The notes under the pieces: model-generated
Database searches by the model: none
What the model was told of the DNA's origin: nothing
The model's input: only the letters and a program-made list of their open reading frames with translations
Assembly: GCA_038997305.1 (NCBI GenBank)
Contig: JAWAZZ010000001.1
Location: 1 to 64,000 of the forward strand
Direction of reading: 5' to 3'
Source of the DNA: JAHLMO01 sp038997305
GTDB lineage: Archaea; Aenigmatarchaeota; Aenigmatarchaeia; CG10238-14; SpSt-28
DNA: 64,000 nucleotides
In this document: positions 57,730 to 64,000 of the stretch, in pieces
Numbering within the stretch: the stretch's first letter is position 1
How the letters are laid out: every line of letters begins with the position of its first letter
Program-made: the position numbers and the translations under genes

Positions 57730-58061
57730 ATGAAACTTATTTCATCAATCTTTCTAAACTTAATTCTAGCAACTCTAATAGCTATTAGCACTATACTAAT
57801 AATTTACTTCACTCAATTTTATCAAACAAAATATGTAGAAGAATTAGAAAGAATTAGATTTAATCAGCAAGTTTATGATTTAGCAAAAAAATTAGCAAAT
57901 TGCTTAGGATTTGAATATGAAAAAACTTATTACTTAGATTATAAAAAAATTGAAGAGTTTAGTAAAATTTATAATGATATAGAACCAAGATGTGCAATTG
58001 CAAAAGATTTTGATTATAATGTTAAAATAATACAATTTGAAAAAGAAGTTAGAAATTATCC
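57730..58061 (+). repeat. Shared N-terminal anchor repeat, copy 1
   Basis: 332 bp identical to 60166-60497, compared base by base. It encodes a signal-anchor helix and about 80 residues of the VWA protein. The identity starts at the ATG and stops within the Asn-Tyr-Pro codons where the two proteins diverge. Confidence 0.9.
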
Positions 58062-59121
58062 TTTTCCAATCTTTGAAGAAAAACCAAAAGGGAAAGGTAT
58101 AGCAGAAGATATCTTAAATAGGATAGATGGAAAAAAGGTAATTTTTGTATTGGATGTTAGTGGTTCTATGGGAGCTGCAGATACTCCACCATGTAATGGA
58201 AAAGAATTTAATAGCGGAGATAATACTAGAATATGTTGCTTAAAAAAGTTTGTTATTCATTTTCTAGATAAACTTTCTAACGATACTGAAATTGGAATTA
58301 ATTTTTTTGGTGTTGGAAATTGCAATTATAATTGGGCTGTAAAACCATATTCAAATATTTCTGTAATTTATGAAGTTGCAAAAAAACAAACTCTTTCTCA
58401 AACTCCTCAAGATGGCACTCCAATATTAATTTCTTTGTATGATGCAGCTATAAACGCAGAAAATAATTCTTACGTAGTTCTTCTTACAGATGGTGGAGAA
58501 AATTGTGGAGGAGTTAGTTTATCTGAAGTAATTAATTTAATTAAATCAAAAAATTTAACTCTACTATCTATAGGTTTTGGAAAAGGTGCTGATGTAGGAT
58601 TTTTGAAATATTTAAAATCTCAGGTCGGTGGAGAAGTTTATGAAGCTATGAATTGTGAAGAATTAATAGAAAAGAAGGAAGAGTTTAAACAAAAAATTCT
58701 AAAAGTCGAAAGAAAAGAATTTTCTTTTGGTATGTTAGAAAAAGAACTCGCAGGAATAAGATCTTTTGGTCCAAAAATAAACTTACAAACTTCAATTTCA
58801 ATCCCAATTTTAATTAAGTACAACGAAACTTTTATAGTTGAAGGATTAATGATAATTAATGCATATAAAGGATTTTTAGAAGAATTTTATAGTTTCTTAG
58901 ACGATATTTGTTCAAAAGATTTTGATAATTTTGAAATTACAAAACAGTTTTATTTTGATTATAATGTTAAAATTTTAAAAGAAAATGATTATTATAAAAT
59001 TTGTAGCGAAAATGTTTGTAAAAAATTAGTTTGTAAGTATGAGATTGAAGAAAAAGAATTTGATAAGGGAGATAATGTAATAAATGTGAAAATAGAAAAT
59101 AAAAAAATTATTATTAGGTGA
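57730..59121 (+). CDS. Anchored surface protein with von Willebrand A core
   Basis: 463 residues. N-terminal signal-anchor (about 8-28), then a conserved ~80-residue stem ending VRNYP at 107-111. The middle (about 112-320) is a VWA domain: the MIDAS DVSGS (Asp142, Ser144, Ser146), DGT at 228-230, and Asp254 in LLTDGGEN. Several cysteines suggest disulfides. Residues about 321-453 repeat in the propeller protein at 60166-61956. The last 10 residues differ. VWA domains bind protein partners through a metal, so this may be an adhesin-type displayed domain. The start lies 65 bp after the 23S rRNA. Confidence 0.85.
   Translation: MKLISSIFLNLILATLIAISTILIIYFTQFYQTKYVEELERIRFNQQVYDLAKKLANCLGFEYEKTYYLDYKKIEEFSKIYNDIEPRCAIAKDFDYNVKIIQFEKEVRNYPFPIFEEKPKGKGIAEDILNRIDGKKVIFVLDVSGSMGAADTPPCNGKEFNSGDNTRICCLKKFVIHFLDKLSNDTEIGINFFGVGNCNYNWAVKPYSNISVIYEVAKKQTLSQTPQDGTPILISLYDAAINAENNSYVVLLTDGGENCGGVSLSEVINLIKSKNLTLLSIGFGKGADVGFLKYLKSQVGGEVYEAMNCEELIEKKEEFKQKILKVERKEFSFGMLEKELAGIRSFGPKINLQTSISIPILIKYNETFIVEGLMIINAYKGFLEEFYSFLDDICSKDFDNFEITKQFYFDYNVKILKENDYYKICSENVCKKLVCKYEIEEKEFDKGDNVINVKIENKKIIIR
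58691..59089 (+). repeat. Shared C-terminal repeat, copy 1
   Basis: 399 bp identical to 61526-61924. It encodes about 133 residues after the variable core. The identity ends about 10 codons before the stop, where the two genes differ. Confidence 0.9.
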
Positions 59122-59162
59122 TACAAAAAGTATTTATATTTTTTTGTACATAAATTAATACC

Positions 59163-59354
59163 ATGATAATTCCAGTTAGATGTTTTACATGTGGAAAGGT
59201 AATTGGACATTTATGGGAAGAATATGAGAGAAGAGTTAAGAATGGCGAAGAACCAAAGAAAGTTTTAGACGAGTTAGGATTAAAGAAGTATTGTTGTAGA
59301 CAGATATTTATAACACATAGAGAATTAATTAAGGAAATCGCAAAATTTAAATAA
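59163..59354 (+). CDS. rpoN: RNA polymerase subunit N (Rpb10)
   Basis: 63 residues, the full family length. The zinc motif CFTCGKVIG at the start and CCRQIFITH in the C-terminal half are diagnostic. Subunit N helps assemble the D-L-N-P platform of RNA polymerase and is essential. It shares its last base with the first base of rpoK. Both sit between two copies of the cassette repeats described here, an unusual place for core genes. Confidence 0.97.
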   Translation: MIIPVRCFTCGKVIGHLWEEYERRVKNGEEPKKVLDELGLKKYCCRQIFITHRELIKEIAKFK

Positions 59355-59602
59355 TGTATCCTAGAGATAGGTTAACAAGATTTGAAGTAGCTAGAATTAT
59401 CTCAGCAAGAGCATTACAAATAGAATACGGAGCACCTTGTTTTGTTGATATTAAAGGTAATTCTATTCAAAAAGCGAAGGAAGAATTTAAAAGAAAGTTA
59501 ATTCCTTTAACAGTGAGAAGAAGATTACCTAATGGGGAAGTAGTAGAAGTAGACATAGATAAAGCGATAGATAATTGGCTTAAGGAGCACGGTGACGTTT
59601 AA
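59354..59602 (+). CDS. rpoK: RNA polymerase subunit K (Rpb6/omega)
   Basis: 82 residues. RLTRFEVARIISARALQI is the omega-fold helix that wraps the largest subunit, and PLTVRRRLPNG is the family C-terminal part. Essential for polymerase stability. Overlaps the 3' end of the convergent membrane-protein gene by 23 bp. Confidence 0.95.
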   Translation: MYPRDRLTRFEVARIISARALQIEYGAPCFVDIKGNSIQKAKEEFKRKLIPLTVRRRLPNGEVVEVDIDKAIDNWLKEHGDV

Positions 59603-60152
59603 TTAATTTTAAAATAATAAAGATAATTACAATTAGAAATGTTAAGAAAATGATGATTGCTAAATGGTTAGGGTAAGAGTATTTTCTTTCTTCTTTTATT
59701 TTTTCTCCTGGAGTTTCTGTACTTTCGTTTTCTAAAACTTTTAAAGTTTGATTTAGTAAAACTAGTTTAGCTTTTTCTTTATCGCTAATAAAAATTTTTA
59801 TTAAAGTAGTGTTTTCCGGAAATTTAAAAACTAAGCTTTTTATTATATAATCTTTTTCTATTATTTCTTTTCCTCTTTTAATGCTAAAAACTTCTTGAAA
59901 AAAATCTTCTTTAGAGTAGTTTAGGTAGACAATTTTTAAAACATTGTTTGAAGGATCATAGCAAACAACTTTAATATTTCCGCTATTTAAATAATTTTCG
60001 TTTGCGAAATCTAAAAAGTAATTTGCAGTAATTTTAACATCTTCGTTTTTACTTATAAGAATTTCTAAATAAAGAAACTTATCTGAAGAATAAGAATAAT
60101 GTATTAAAGTGCTTAAGATTAATAAGGGTATTAATATTAATATTTTTTTCAT
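59580..60152 (-). CDS. Type I membrane protein next to cassette
   Basis: 190 residues from the ATG at 60152; longer starts would overlap the divergent gene. Signal peptide (about 1-22), a ~130-residue ectodomain with beta character and sequons, a short Glu/Thr-rich stalk, one transmembrane helix (about 160-182) and a basic KLIKRHRAP tail. Only 13 bp separate its start from that of the propeller gene, so expression of the two may be linked. Family unknown. The single-pass layout is like the protein at 61951-62634, though I see no clear sequence similarity. Confidence 0.68.
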   Translation of the reverse strand: MKKILILIPLLILSTLIHYSYSSDKFLYLEILISKNEDVKITANYFLDFANENYLNSGNIKVVCYDPSNNVLKIVYLNYSKEDFFQEVFSIKRGKEIIEKDYIIKSLVFKFPENTTLIKIFISDKEKAKLVLLNQTLKVLENESTETPGEKIKEERKYSYPNHLAIIIFLTFLIVIIFIILKLIKRHRAP

Positions 60153-60165
60153 AAAATATATTCTT

Positions 60166-60497
60166 ATGAAACTTATTTCATCAATCTTTCTAAACTTAAT
60201 TCTAGCAACTCTAATAGCTATTAGCACTATACTAATAATTTACTTCACTCAATTTTATCAAACAAAATATGTAGAAGAATTAGAAAGAATTAGATTTAAT
60301 CAGCAAGTTTATGATTTAGCAAAAAAATTAGCAAATTGCTTAGGATTTGAATATGAAAAAACTTATTACTTAGATTATAAAAAAATTGAAGAGTTTAGTA
60401 AAATTTATAATGATATAGAACCAAGATGTGCAATTGCAAAAGATTTTGATTATAATGTTAAAATAATACAATTTGAAAAAGAAGTTAGAAATTATCC
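60166..60497 (+). repeat. Shared N-terminal anchor repeat, copy 2
   Basis: 332 bp identical to 57730-58061; a direct repeat 2436 bp downstream of copy 1. Confidence 0.9.
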
Positions 60498-61956
60498 AAT
60501 ACAAATTGGTGGTGGTTGTGGATGGGCATGGGTTGTTAATAGTGGTTCTGGAGGAATGCATAGTTCAATCTCCTTAGTTACTTCTGAAGGCTCTGAGTTA
60601 AGAAGACATTATACTCATCCAAATAAAGCGGGTAATCCATCTAGAACTGCTGTAGATATCGAAGGAAATGTTTGGGTTGGAAATAGAGCAGATGGTACTT
60701 TAGTTAAAATCACATTTGACAAAAATAAATGTAAAGGAGCTACTTCTGAAGATAAAGATGGTAATGGAAAAATTGATTATAATGAAATGCTTGATTTTTC
60801 TTCTGATGGATGTATAGAGATAAAGTTAGATTTAAAATGCAGTTATGTTGGTGTCAGAGCAGTTTGTATAGATAATGAATCAAAATACGTATATGCCGGT
60901 TGTTATAATGATAGGAAATTATTTAAAATTTCTAATAAAGATGGTAGCATAGAAAAAGTCTGGAATTTACCAGCAACTCCTTATGGATGTGTTGTTGGTA
61001 ATGATGGAAATGTTTGGATTTCAACAGCTTCATCTATTTTAATAAAGTTAAATCCAAATACTGATGAAATTAAAACATTTAGTGTTCCTTTCATATATGG
61101 CATTTGGAGATGTTATAATTTAGATTGTGTTGTTTTTTCTGAGTGGACTTTAAATAGAATTGCACTATTTAATACGACATCTGAAAAAATAATATGGGAA
61201 AGATCTAGCGGAATAAATACAAGAGGAGTTTTTGTCGACGAAAATAATTACATTTATGCAGTAGGAAGTTCTAGTAATGATATATACAAGTATGATATAA
61301 ATGGAAATTTAATAAAAGTCGCAAAGACTTGTGGAATACCTACAGGAGTTGCTCAAGATGCTTGCGGTTATTTGTGGGTGCAATGTATGGATGGTTATGT
61401 TTACATTTTTGATAAAGACTTAAATTTAATAAATTTCTTTTCAATATCTGGAATTCATTATACTTATTCAGACTTTACAGGATTTTTATCTAATGCAAAA
61501 GTTAGTGTGCCACTAAAAATTGAGGAAAAAATTCTAAAAGTCGAAAGAAAAGAATTTTCTTTTGGTATGTTAGAAAAAGAACTCGCAGGAATAAGATCTT
61601 TTGGTCCAAAAATAAACTTACAAACTTCAATTTCAATCCCAATTTTAATTAAGTACAACGAAACTTTTATAGTTGAAGGATTAATGATAATTAATGCATA
61701 TAAAGGATTTTTAGAAGAATTTTATAGTTTCTTAGACGATATTTGTTCAAAAGATTTTGATAATTTTGAAATTACAAAACAGTTTTATTTTGATTATAAT
61801 GTTAAAATTTTAAAAGAAAATGATTATTATAAAATTTGTAGCGAAAATGTTTGTAAAAAATTAGTTTGTAAGTATGAGATTGAAGAAAAAGAATTTGATA
61901 AGGGAGATAATGTAATAAATGTGAGAGTAAGTGAAAGAAAATTAATAATTTCATAA
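60166..61956 (+). CDS. Anchored surface protein with propeller core and EF-hand
   Basis: 596 residues from the ATG at 60166; a longer in-frame start would run through the divergent gene. Residues 1-110 and about 454-586 equal those of the VWA protein. The core (about 111-453) is unrelated: repeated blade-like units with NVWVGNRADGTLVKI, NVWISTASSILIKLN, YIYAVGSSSNDIYKYD and YLWVQCMDGYVYIFD, as in NHL/Vgb-like beta-propellers. An EF-hand calcium loop (Asp196, Asp198, Asn200, Lys202, Asp204, Glu207) lies between the first blades. Likely an extracellular binding domain on a membrane anchor. Confidence 0.83.
   Translation: MKLISSIFLNLILATLIAISTILIIYFTQFYQTKYVEELERIRFNQQVYDLAKKLANCLGFEYEKTYYLDYKKIEEFSKIYNDIEPRCAIAKDFDYNVKIIQFEKEVRNYPIQIGGGCGWAWVVNSGSGGMHSSISLVTSEGSELRRHYTHPNKAGNPSRTAVDIEGNVWVGNRADGTLVKITFDKNKCKGATSEDKDGNGKIDYNEMLDFSSDGCIEIKLDLKCSYVGVRAVCIDNESKYVYAGCYNDRKLFKISNKDGSIEKVWNLPATPYGCVVGNDGNVWISTASSILIKLNPNTDEIKTFSVPFIYGIWRCYNLDCVVFSEWTLNRIALFNTTSEKIIWERSSGINTRGVFVDENNYIYAVGSSSNDIYKYDINGNLIKVAKTCGIPTGVAQDACGYLWVQCMDGYVYIFDKDLNLINFFSISGIHYTYSDFTGFLSNAKVSVPLKIEEKILKVERKEFSFGMLEKELAGIRSFGPKINLQTSISIPILIKYNETFIVEGLMIINAYKGFLEEFYSFLDDICSKDFDNFEITKQFYFDYNVKILKENDYYKICSENVCKKLVCKYEIEEKEFDKGDNVINVRVSERKLIIS
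61526..61924 (+). repeat. Shared C-terminal repeat, copy 2
   Basis: 399 bp identical to 58691-59089; a direct repeat 2835 bp downstream of copy 1. Confidence 0.9.
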
Positions 61957-62634
61957 TTGCGTTTTCTTATATAATTTGACTTTGTTAATTCTTTTGGTAT
62001 ACATAATGAAGGTAATTATAGCTATTGCTATAATTAGAAGTATAAAAATTGAAATTGGCGGTATATAATATTCTTTGCAATCTGGATCTTCTGGGCAATT
62101 CGGTTCGCAATAATTATCTTTTAAATTTGGACAAATTTTTAATTTACAATCATTGCAATTAATTTCATTTTCACCAAGCTTTTTTTCACATACTGAATTT
62201 TCATTACATATTTTTGTTTCTAGTATTTTTTGATCAAAATTGAACATTTCAATTTTACTTAAATCTTTAAGATATGGAAATCTAAAATATTTTTCTAAAC
62301 ATTCGAATTCTACTTCTTCTCCCTTCATCTCTCCAGTAATAGGATCTATTATTTCTCTATGAGTTTTAAAAGATTGTGAAAAATTATATTGCAGCAAAAC
62401 AGAATTATTAGTAGAGTAGAGAAGTATGGTATAATTTCCAAAACCAATTTTATTTGATTCTACATATTCTGGATTTTCAATTATTCCATAATCTATCAAA
62501 AAAACAGAATTATTTTTACATATATTTATTAGCAAATAAAATGTTTTATCACTTATTATTTTTTCTTGGAAAGAAATTTCTAAGTAAATAGATATTATAA
62601 ATAAAATTAATTGAGATAATAGTTTGATCTTCAT
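61951..62634 (-). CDS. Type I membrane protein with Cys-rich stalk
   Basis: 227 residues. Signal peptide (about 1-24), an ectodomain with sequons, a Cys-rich stretch CNDCKLKICPNLKDNYCEPN followed by CPEDPDCK, one transmembrane helix (about 193-213) and a basic tail. The CPEDPDC element resembles the Cys cluster of the surface protein at 15207. It starts 13 bp after the metzincin gene on the same strand, so the two form an operon. It overlaps the propeller gene's stop by 6 bp. Function unknown. Confidence 0.68.
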   Translation of the reverse strand: MKIKLLSQLILFIISIYLEISFQEKIISDKTFYLLINICKNNSVFLIDYGIIENPEYVESNKIGFGNYTILLYSTNNSVLLQYNFSQSFKTHREIIDPITGEMKGEEVEFECLEKYFRFPYLKDLSKIEMFNFDQKILETKICNENSVCEKKLGENEINCNDCKLKICPNLKDNYCEPNCPEDPDCKEYYIPPISIFILLIIAIAIITFIMYTKRINKVKLYKKTQL

Positions 62635-62647
62635 AATATAAACTTAT

Positions 62648-64000
62648 TTATCTTATACAATATTTCATCCATCTACCTAGGCCAGCAGAATAAGGAGGAT
62701 TTCCCATAAATCCTTCAGATAAAAACTTATAGGCTGCCGGACCGAATTTTTCCATAGGTAAACAATAATCCATTATAAATTTAGAAACTTCTGGATGATT
62801 GCAATCTGGGCAATTAGGTGCAGGTCCACCAAAAAATGGATAATATAGGCATGCATGACAATCTACATTACAATTAACATGACCCAAACCCAATTGATGT
62901 CCTAATTCATGAGTAGGTACACAAACACGTTTACTACAGCTATGAGCTATACTTGATGAGCCATCAGAAGGGATTCCTTGTGCGCATCCACCAGCCCAAC
63001 CGCCACCAGTTGTTAATGCAACAAATTTATCATAATTAACTCCAAATTTATTCTCCATTTTTCTTGCGCATTCTCTTGCTATGTCTATACAATCAGAACA
63101 ATGGTCATAGCAATCTTTATTAGCAGATTCCGGACAATCTGAAATATTAATTATCCAAAACCTAACTATATCATCTTTATTCTTACATTCTCTAAATGGA
63201 GATACCTCAAGAAAATGCTCAATGAAAGATGTTGCAGCAGATAAATACAAGTTCTCATCAGTAATATCTACAGGAACTATAAAGACGTCAAAAGTATCTA
63301 AATTTATGCAATCTTTTCCATTCCAAGATTTTCCTGGAGGACAACACGCTTTTCCAGATTTGTATGATGTAAAATCTTTTGTAACAGGATTGCAAGTTAA
63401 GCCGCTAGAGCATTGATTATTGCAATAACATTCTTCACCTTCTTTTAAATTGTATCTTTTCGTATTTCCAGTTTCATCTGAGCTTGGATCTTCTGGACAG
63501 CATACCGCATCACTTTTAATACAATCATTAGAGTTTTTGCAATTTTCTCTTATGTCAACATTGCAATAACCATCGTTTATGCATTGAGGATTTGGACCAT
63601 AACAATCTTGAGAAGAAGTCCTACATTCTATTGGAGTACAAACATTATCGATTAAATAATCTATTTTTCTGCAATCTAAAATTCTAATGACACTCTTTTC
63701 TTTTATAATACAATATTTGCCAGTATTATATATTTCTATATCTTGAGTTTTAAAAGGTAAATAATAAGAATATTCATAATCTTTGTAAAAAACTTTCAAT
63801 TTATTGTCTTTTATTGTTAAGTTACTATATAAAAATTGGTATTCGTAATAAAAGTATTCGCTTTTTAATTTTGAAATTCTTTCTATTGTGGAAATGAATT
63901 TTTCAATTTCTTCGTTGAATTTTTGTTTTTCTAAACTTTTAGAAAAATTAAATAGAAAAATCTGAAATGCAGTAAAAAACAAAATTCCAATTACTATTGA
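62648..64000 (-). CDS. Anchored metzincin-type protease (5' end off the window)
   Basis: At least 450 residues. The frame stays open to the right edge, so the apparent TTG start at 63982 is not used; the true start lies beyond. A signal-anchor helix (SIVIGILFFTAFQIFLF) leads to a ~100-residue stem, then a Cys-rich region (CTPIECRTSSQDC and following), then a zinc protease with HELGHQLGLGH and a Met-turn-like FIMDYCLPM. HEXXHxxGxxH is the metzincin signature. Stem plus variable core mimics the VWA and propeller proteins. It probably acts outside the cell. The last ~20 residues follow a GLGRWMKYC segment. Confidence 0.83.
   Translation of the reverse strand, partial: SIVIGILFFTAFQIFLFNFSKSLEKQKFNEEIEKFISTIERISKLKSEYFYYEYQFLYSNLTIKDNKLKVFYKDYEYSYYLPFKTQDIEIYNTGKYCIIKEKSVIRILDCRKIDYLIDNVCTPIECRTSSQDCYGPNPQCINDGYCNVDIRENCKNSNDCIKSDAVCCPEDPSSDETGNTKRYNLKEGEECYCNNQCSSGLTCNPVTKDFTSYKSGKACCPPGKSWNGKDCINLDTFDVFIVPVDITDENLYLSAATSFIEHFLEVSPFRECKNKDDIVRFWIINISDCPESANKDCYDHCSDCIDIARECARKMENKFGVNYDKFVALTTGGGWAGGCAQGIPSDGSSSIAHSCSKRVCVPTHELGHQLGLGHVNCNVDCHACLYYPFFGGPAPNCPDCNHPEVSKFIMDYCLPMEKFGPAAYKFLSEGFMGNPPYSAGLGRWMKYCIR

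Noticed and set aside
60109..60165. Longer N-terminus of the propeller protein
   Set aside because: The identical VWA copy begins at the ATG equivalent to 60166, and the extension would lie inside the divergent gene.
60153..60227. Upstream start for the 59580 membrane protein
   Set aside because: It hides the clear signal peptide beginning MKKILILIPL and overlaps the propeller gene.
63980..63982. TTG start for the metzincin gene
   Set aside because: The frame stays open to the window edge with continuing hydrophobic signal-anchor codons, so the real start is outside.

Overview
This is a very AT-rich, tightly packed archaeal chromosome segment. Archaeal hallmarks are Kae1, Cbf5, L14e, RNA polymerase subunits N and K, Alba, a Dim2-like KH protein, archaeal-type LeuRS/AsnRS/AspRS, Trm1, Taw1 and family-4 uracil-DNA glycosylase. 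The only GC-rich stretches are RNA: a 23S rRNA gene, four tRNAs and a small structured element. That contrast is typical of a thermophile or hyperthermophile. The compactness, the 23S gene with no 16S beside it, the split threonyl-tRNA synthetase and the many secreted or membrane proteins of unknown type suggest a thermophilic DPANN (Nanoarchaeota/Aenigmarchaeota-like) archaeon. The lineage is an inference and was not tested.

Layout. 1-6434: an MNT/HEPN pair, an Hjc-like protein with an altered active site, two CBS proteins, ThpR, a PRC-barrel protein, Kae1, a six-helix half MFS protein, L14e and Cbf5. 6435-7479: a loose kilobase with one orphan gene. 7480-13855: an NAD kinase-Nudix fusion, an M16 peptidase, tRNA-Arg, ThyA with an extra N-terminal domain, a free-standing ThrRS editing domain, AspRS and tRNA-Asn. 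13909-17067: a cell-surface locus (three secreted or anchored proteins, a VKOR thiol oxidoreductase, a hairpin against a start codon, and a candidate H/ACA guide RNA). 17142-26022: an HEXXH protein, RNase Z, an NEMF/Rqc2 homologue, TatD, a HerA-like ATPase, AsnRS, tRNA-Gly, tRNA-Val, a DUF63 protein and a lipoprotein. 26019-36965: LeuRS, a glucan debranching enzyme, ThrRS without an editing domain, a formyl-THF cyclo-ligase relative, membrane proteases, an RNA m5U methyltransferase, UDG and a metallo-hydrolase. 36962-40867: three glycosyltransferases of glycogen type. 40890-54435: signal peptidase, Dim2, CysRS, Alba, small membrane proteins, endonuclease V, the position-37 tRNA modification enzymes MtaB and Taw1, a MacB-like ABC operon, an agmatinase-family protein and Trm1. 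54456-57712: the 23S rRNA unit with its promoter, leader, processing stem and terminator.

The most striking region is 57730-64000. Two secreted proteins share perfectly identical N-terminal (332 bp) and C-terminal (399 bp) coding segments but have unrelated middles: a von Willebrand A domain in one, and a beta-propeller-like domain with an EF-hand calcium loop in the other. The essential genes rpoN and rpoK lie between them. A third gene, running off the right edge, has a similar anchor layout but carries a metzincin-type zinc protease core. Two single-pass membrane proteins are interleaved. This looks like a modular system for displaying interchangeable extracellular domains on a common anchor, kept homogeneous by recombination. 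It is the best candidate here for an undescribed system, perhaps used in host contact.

How the genes fit together: translation and RNA maturation dominate (four complete class I or II synthetases plus the split ThrRS, RNase Z, Kae1, MtaB, Taw1, Trm1, Cbf5, m5U methyltransferase, ribosome rescue). A small glycogen pathway suggests carbohydrate storage. VKOR, signal peptidase and the Cys-rich surface proteins form a coherent secretion and disulfide programme. Many divergent genes start only 2-35 bp apart, and TATA-like boxes often sit about 25-30 bp before the ATG, which implies leaderless mRNAs.
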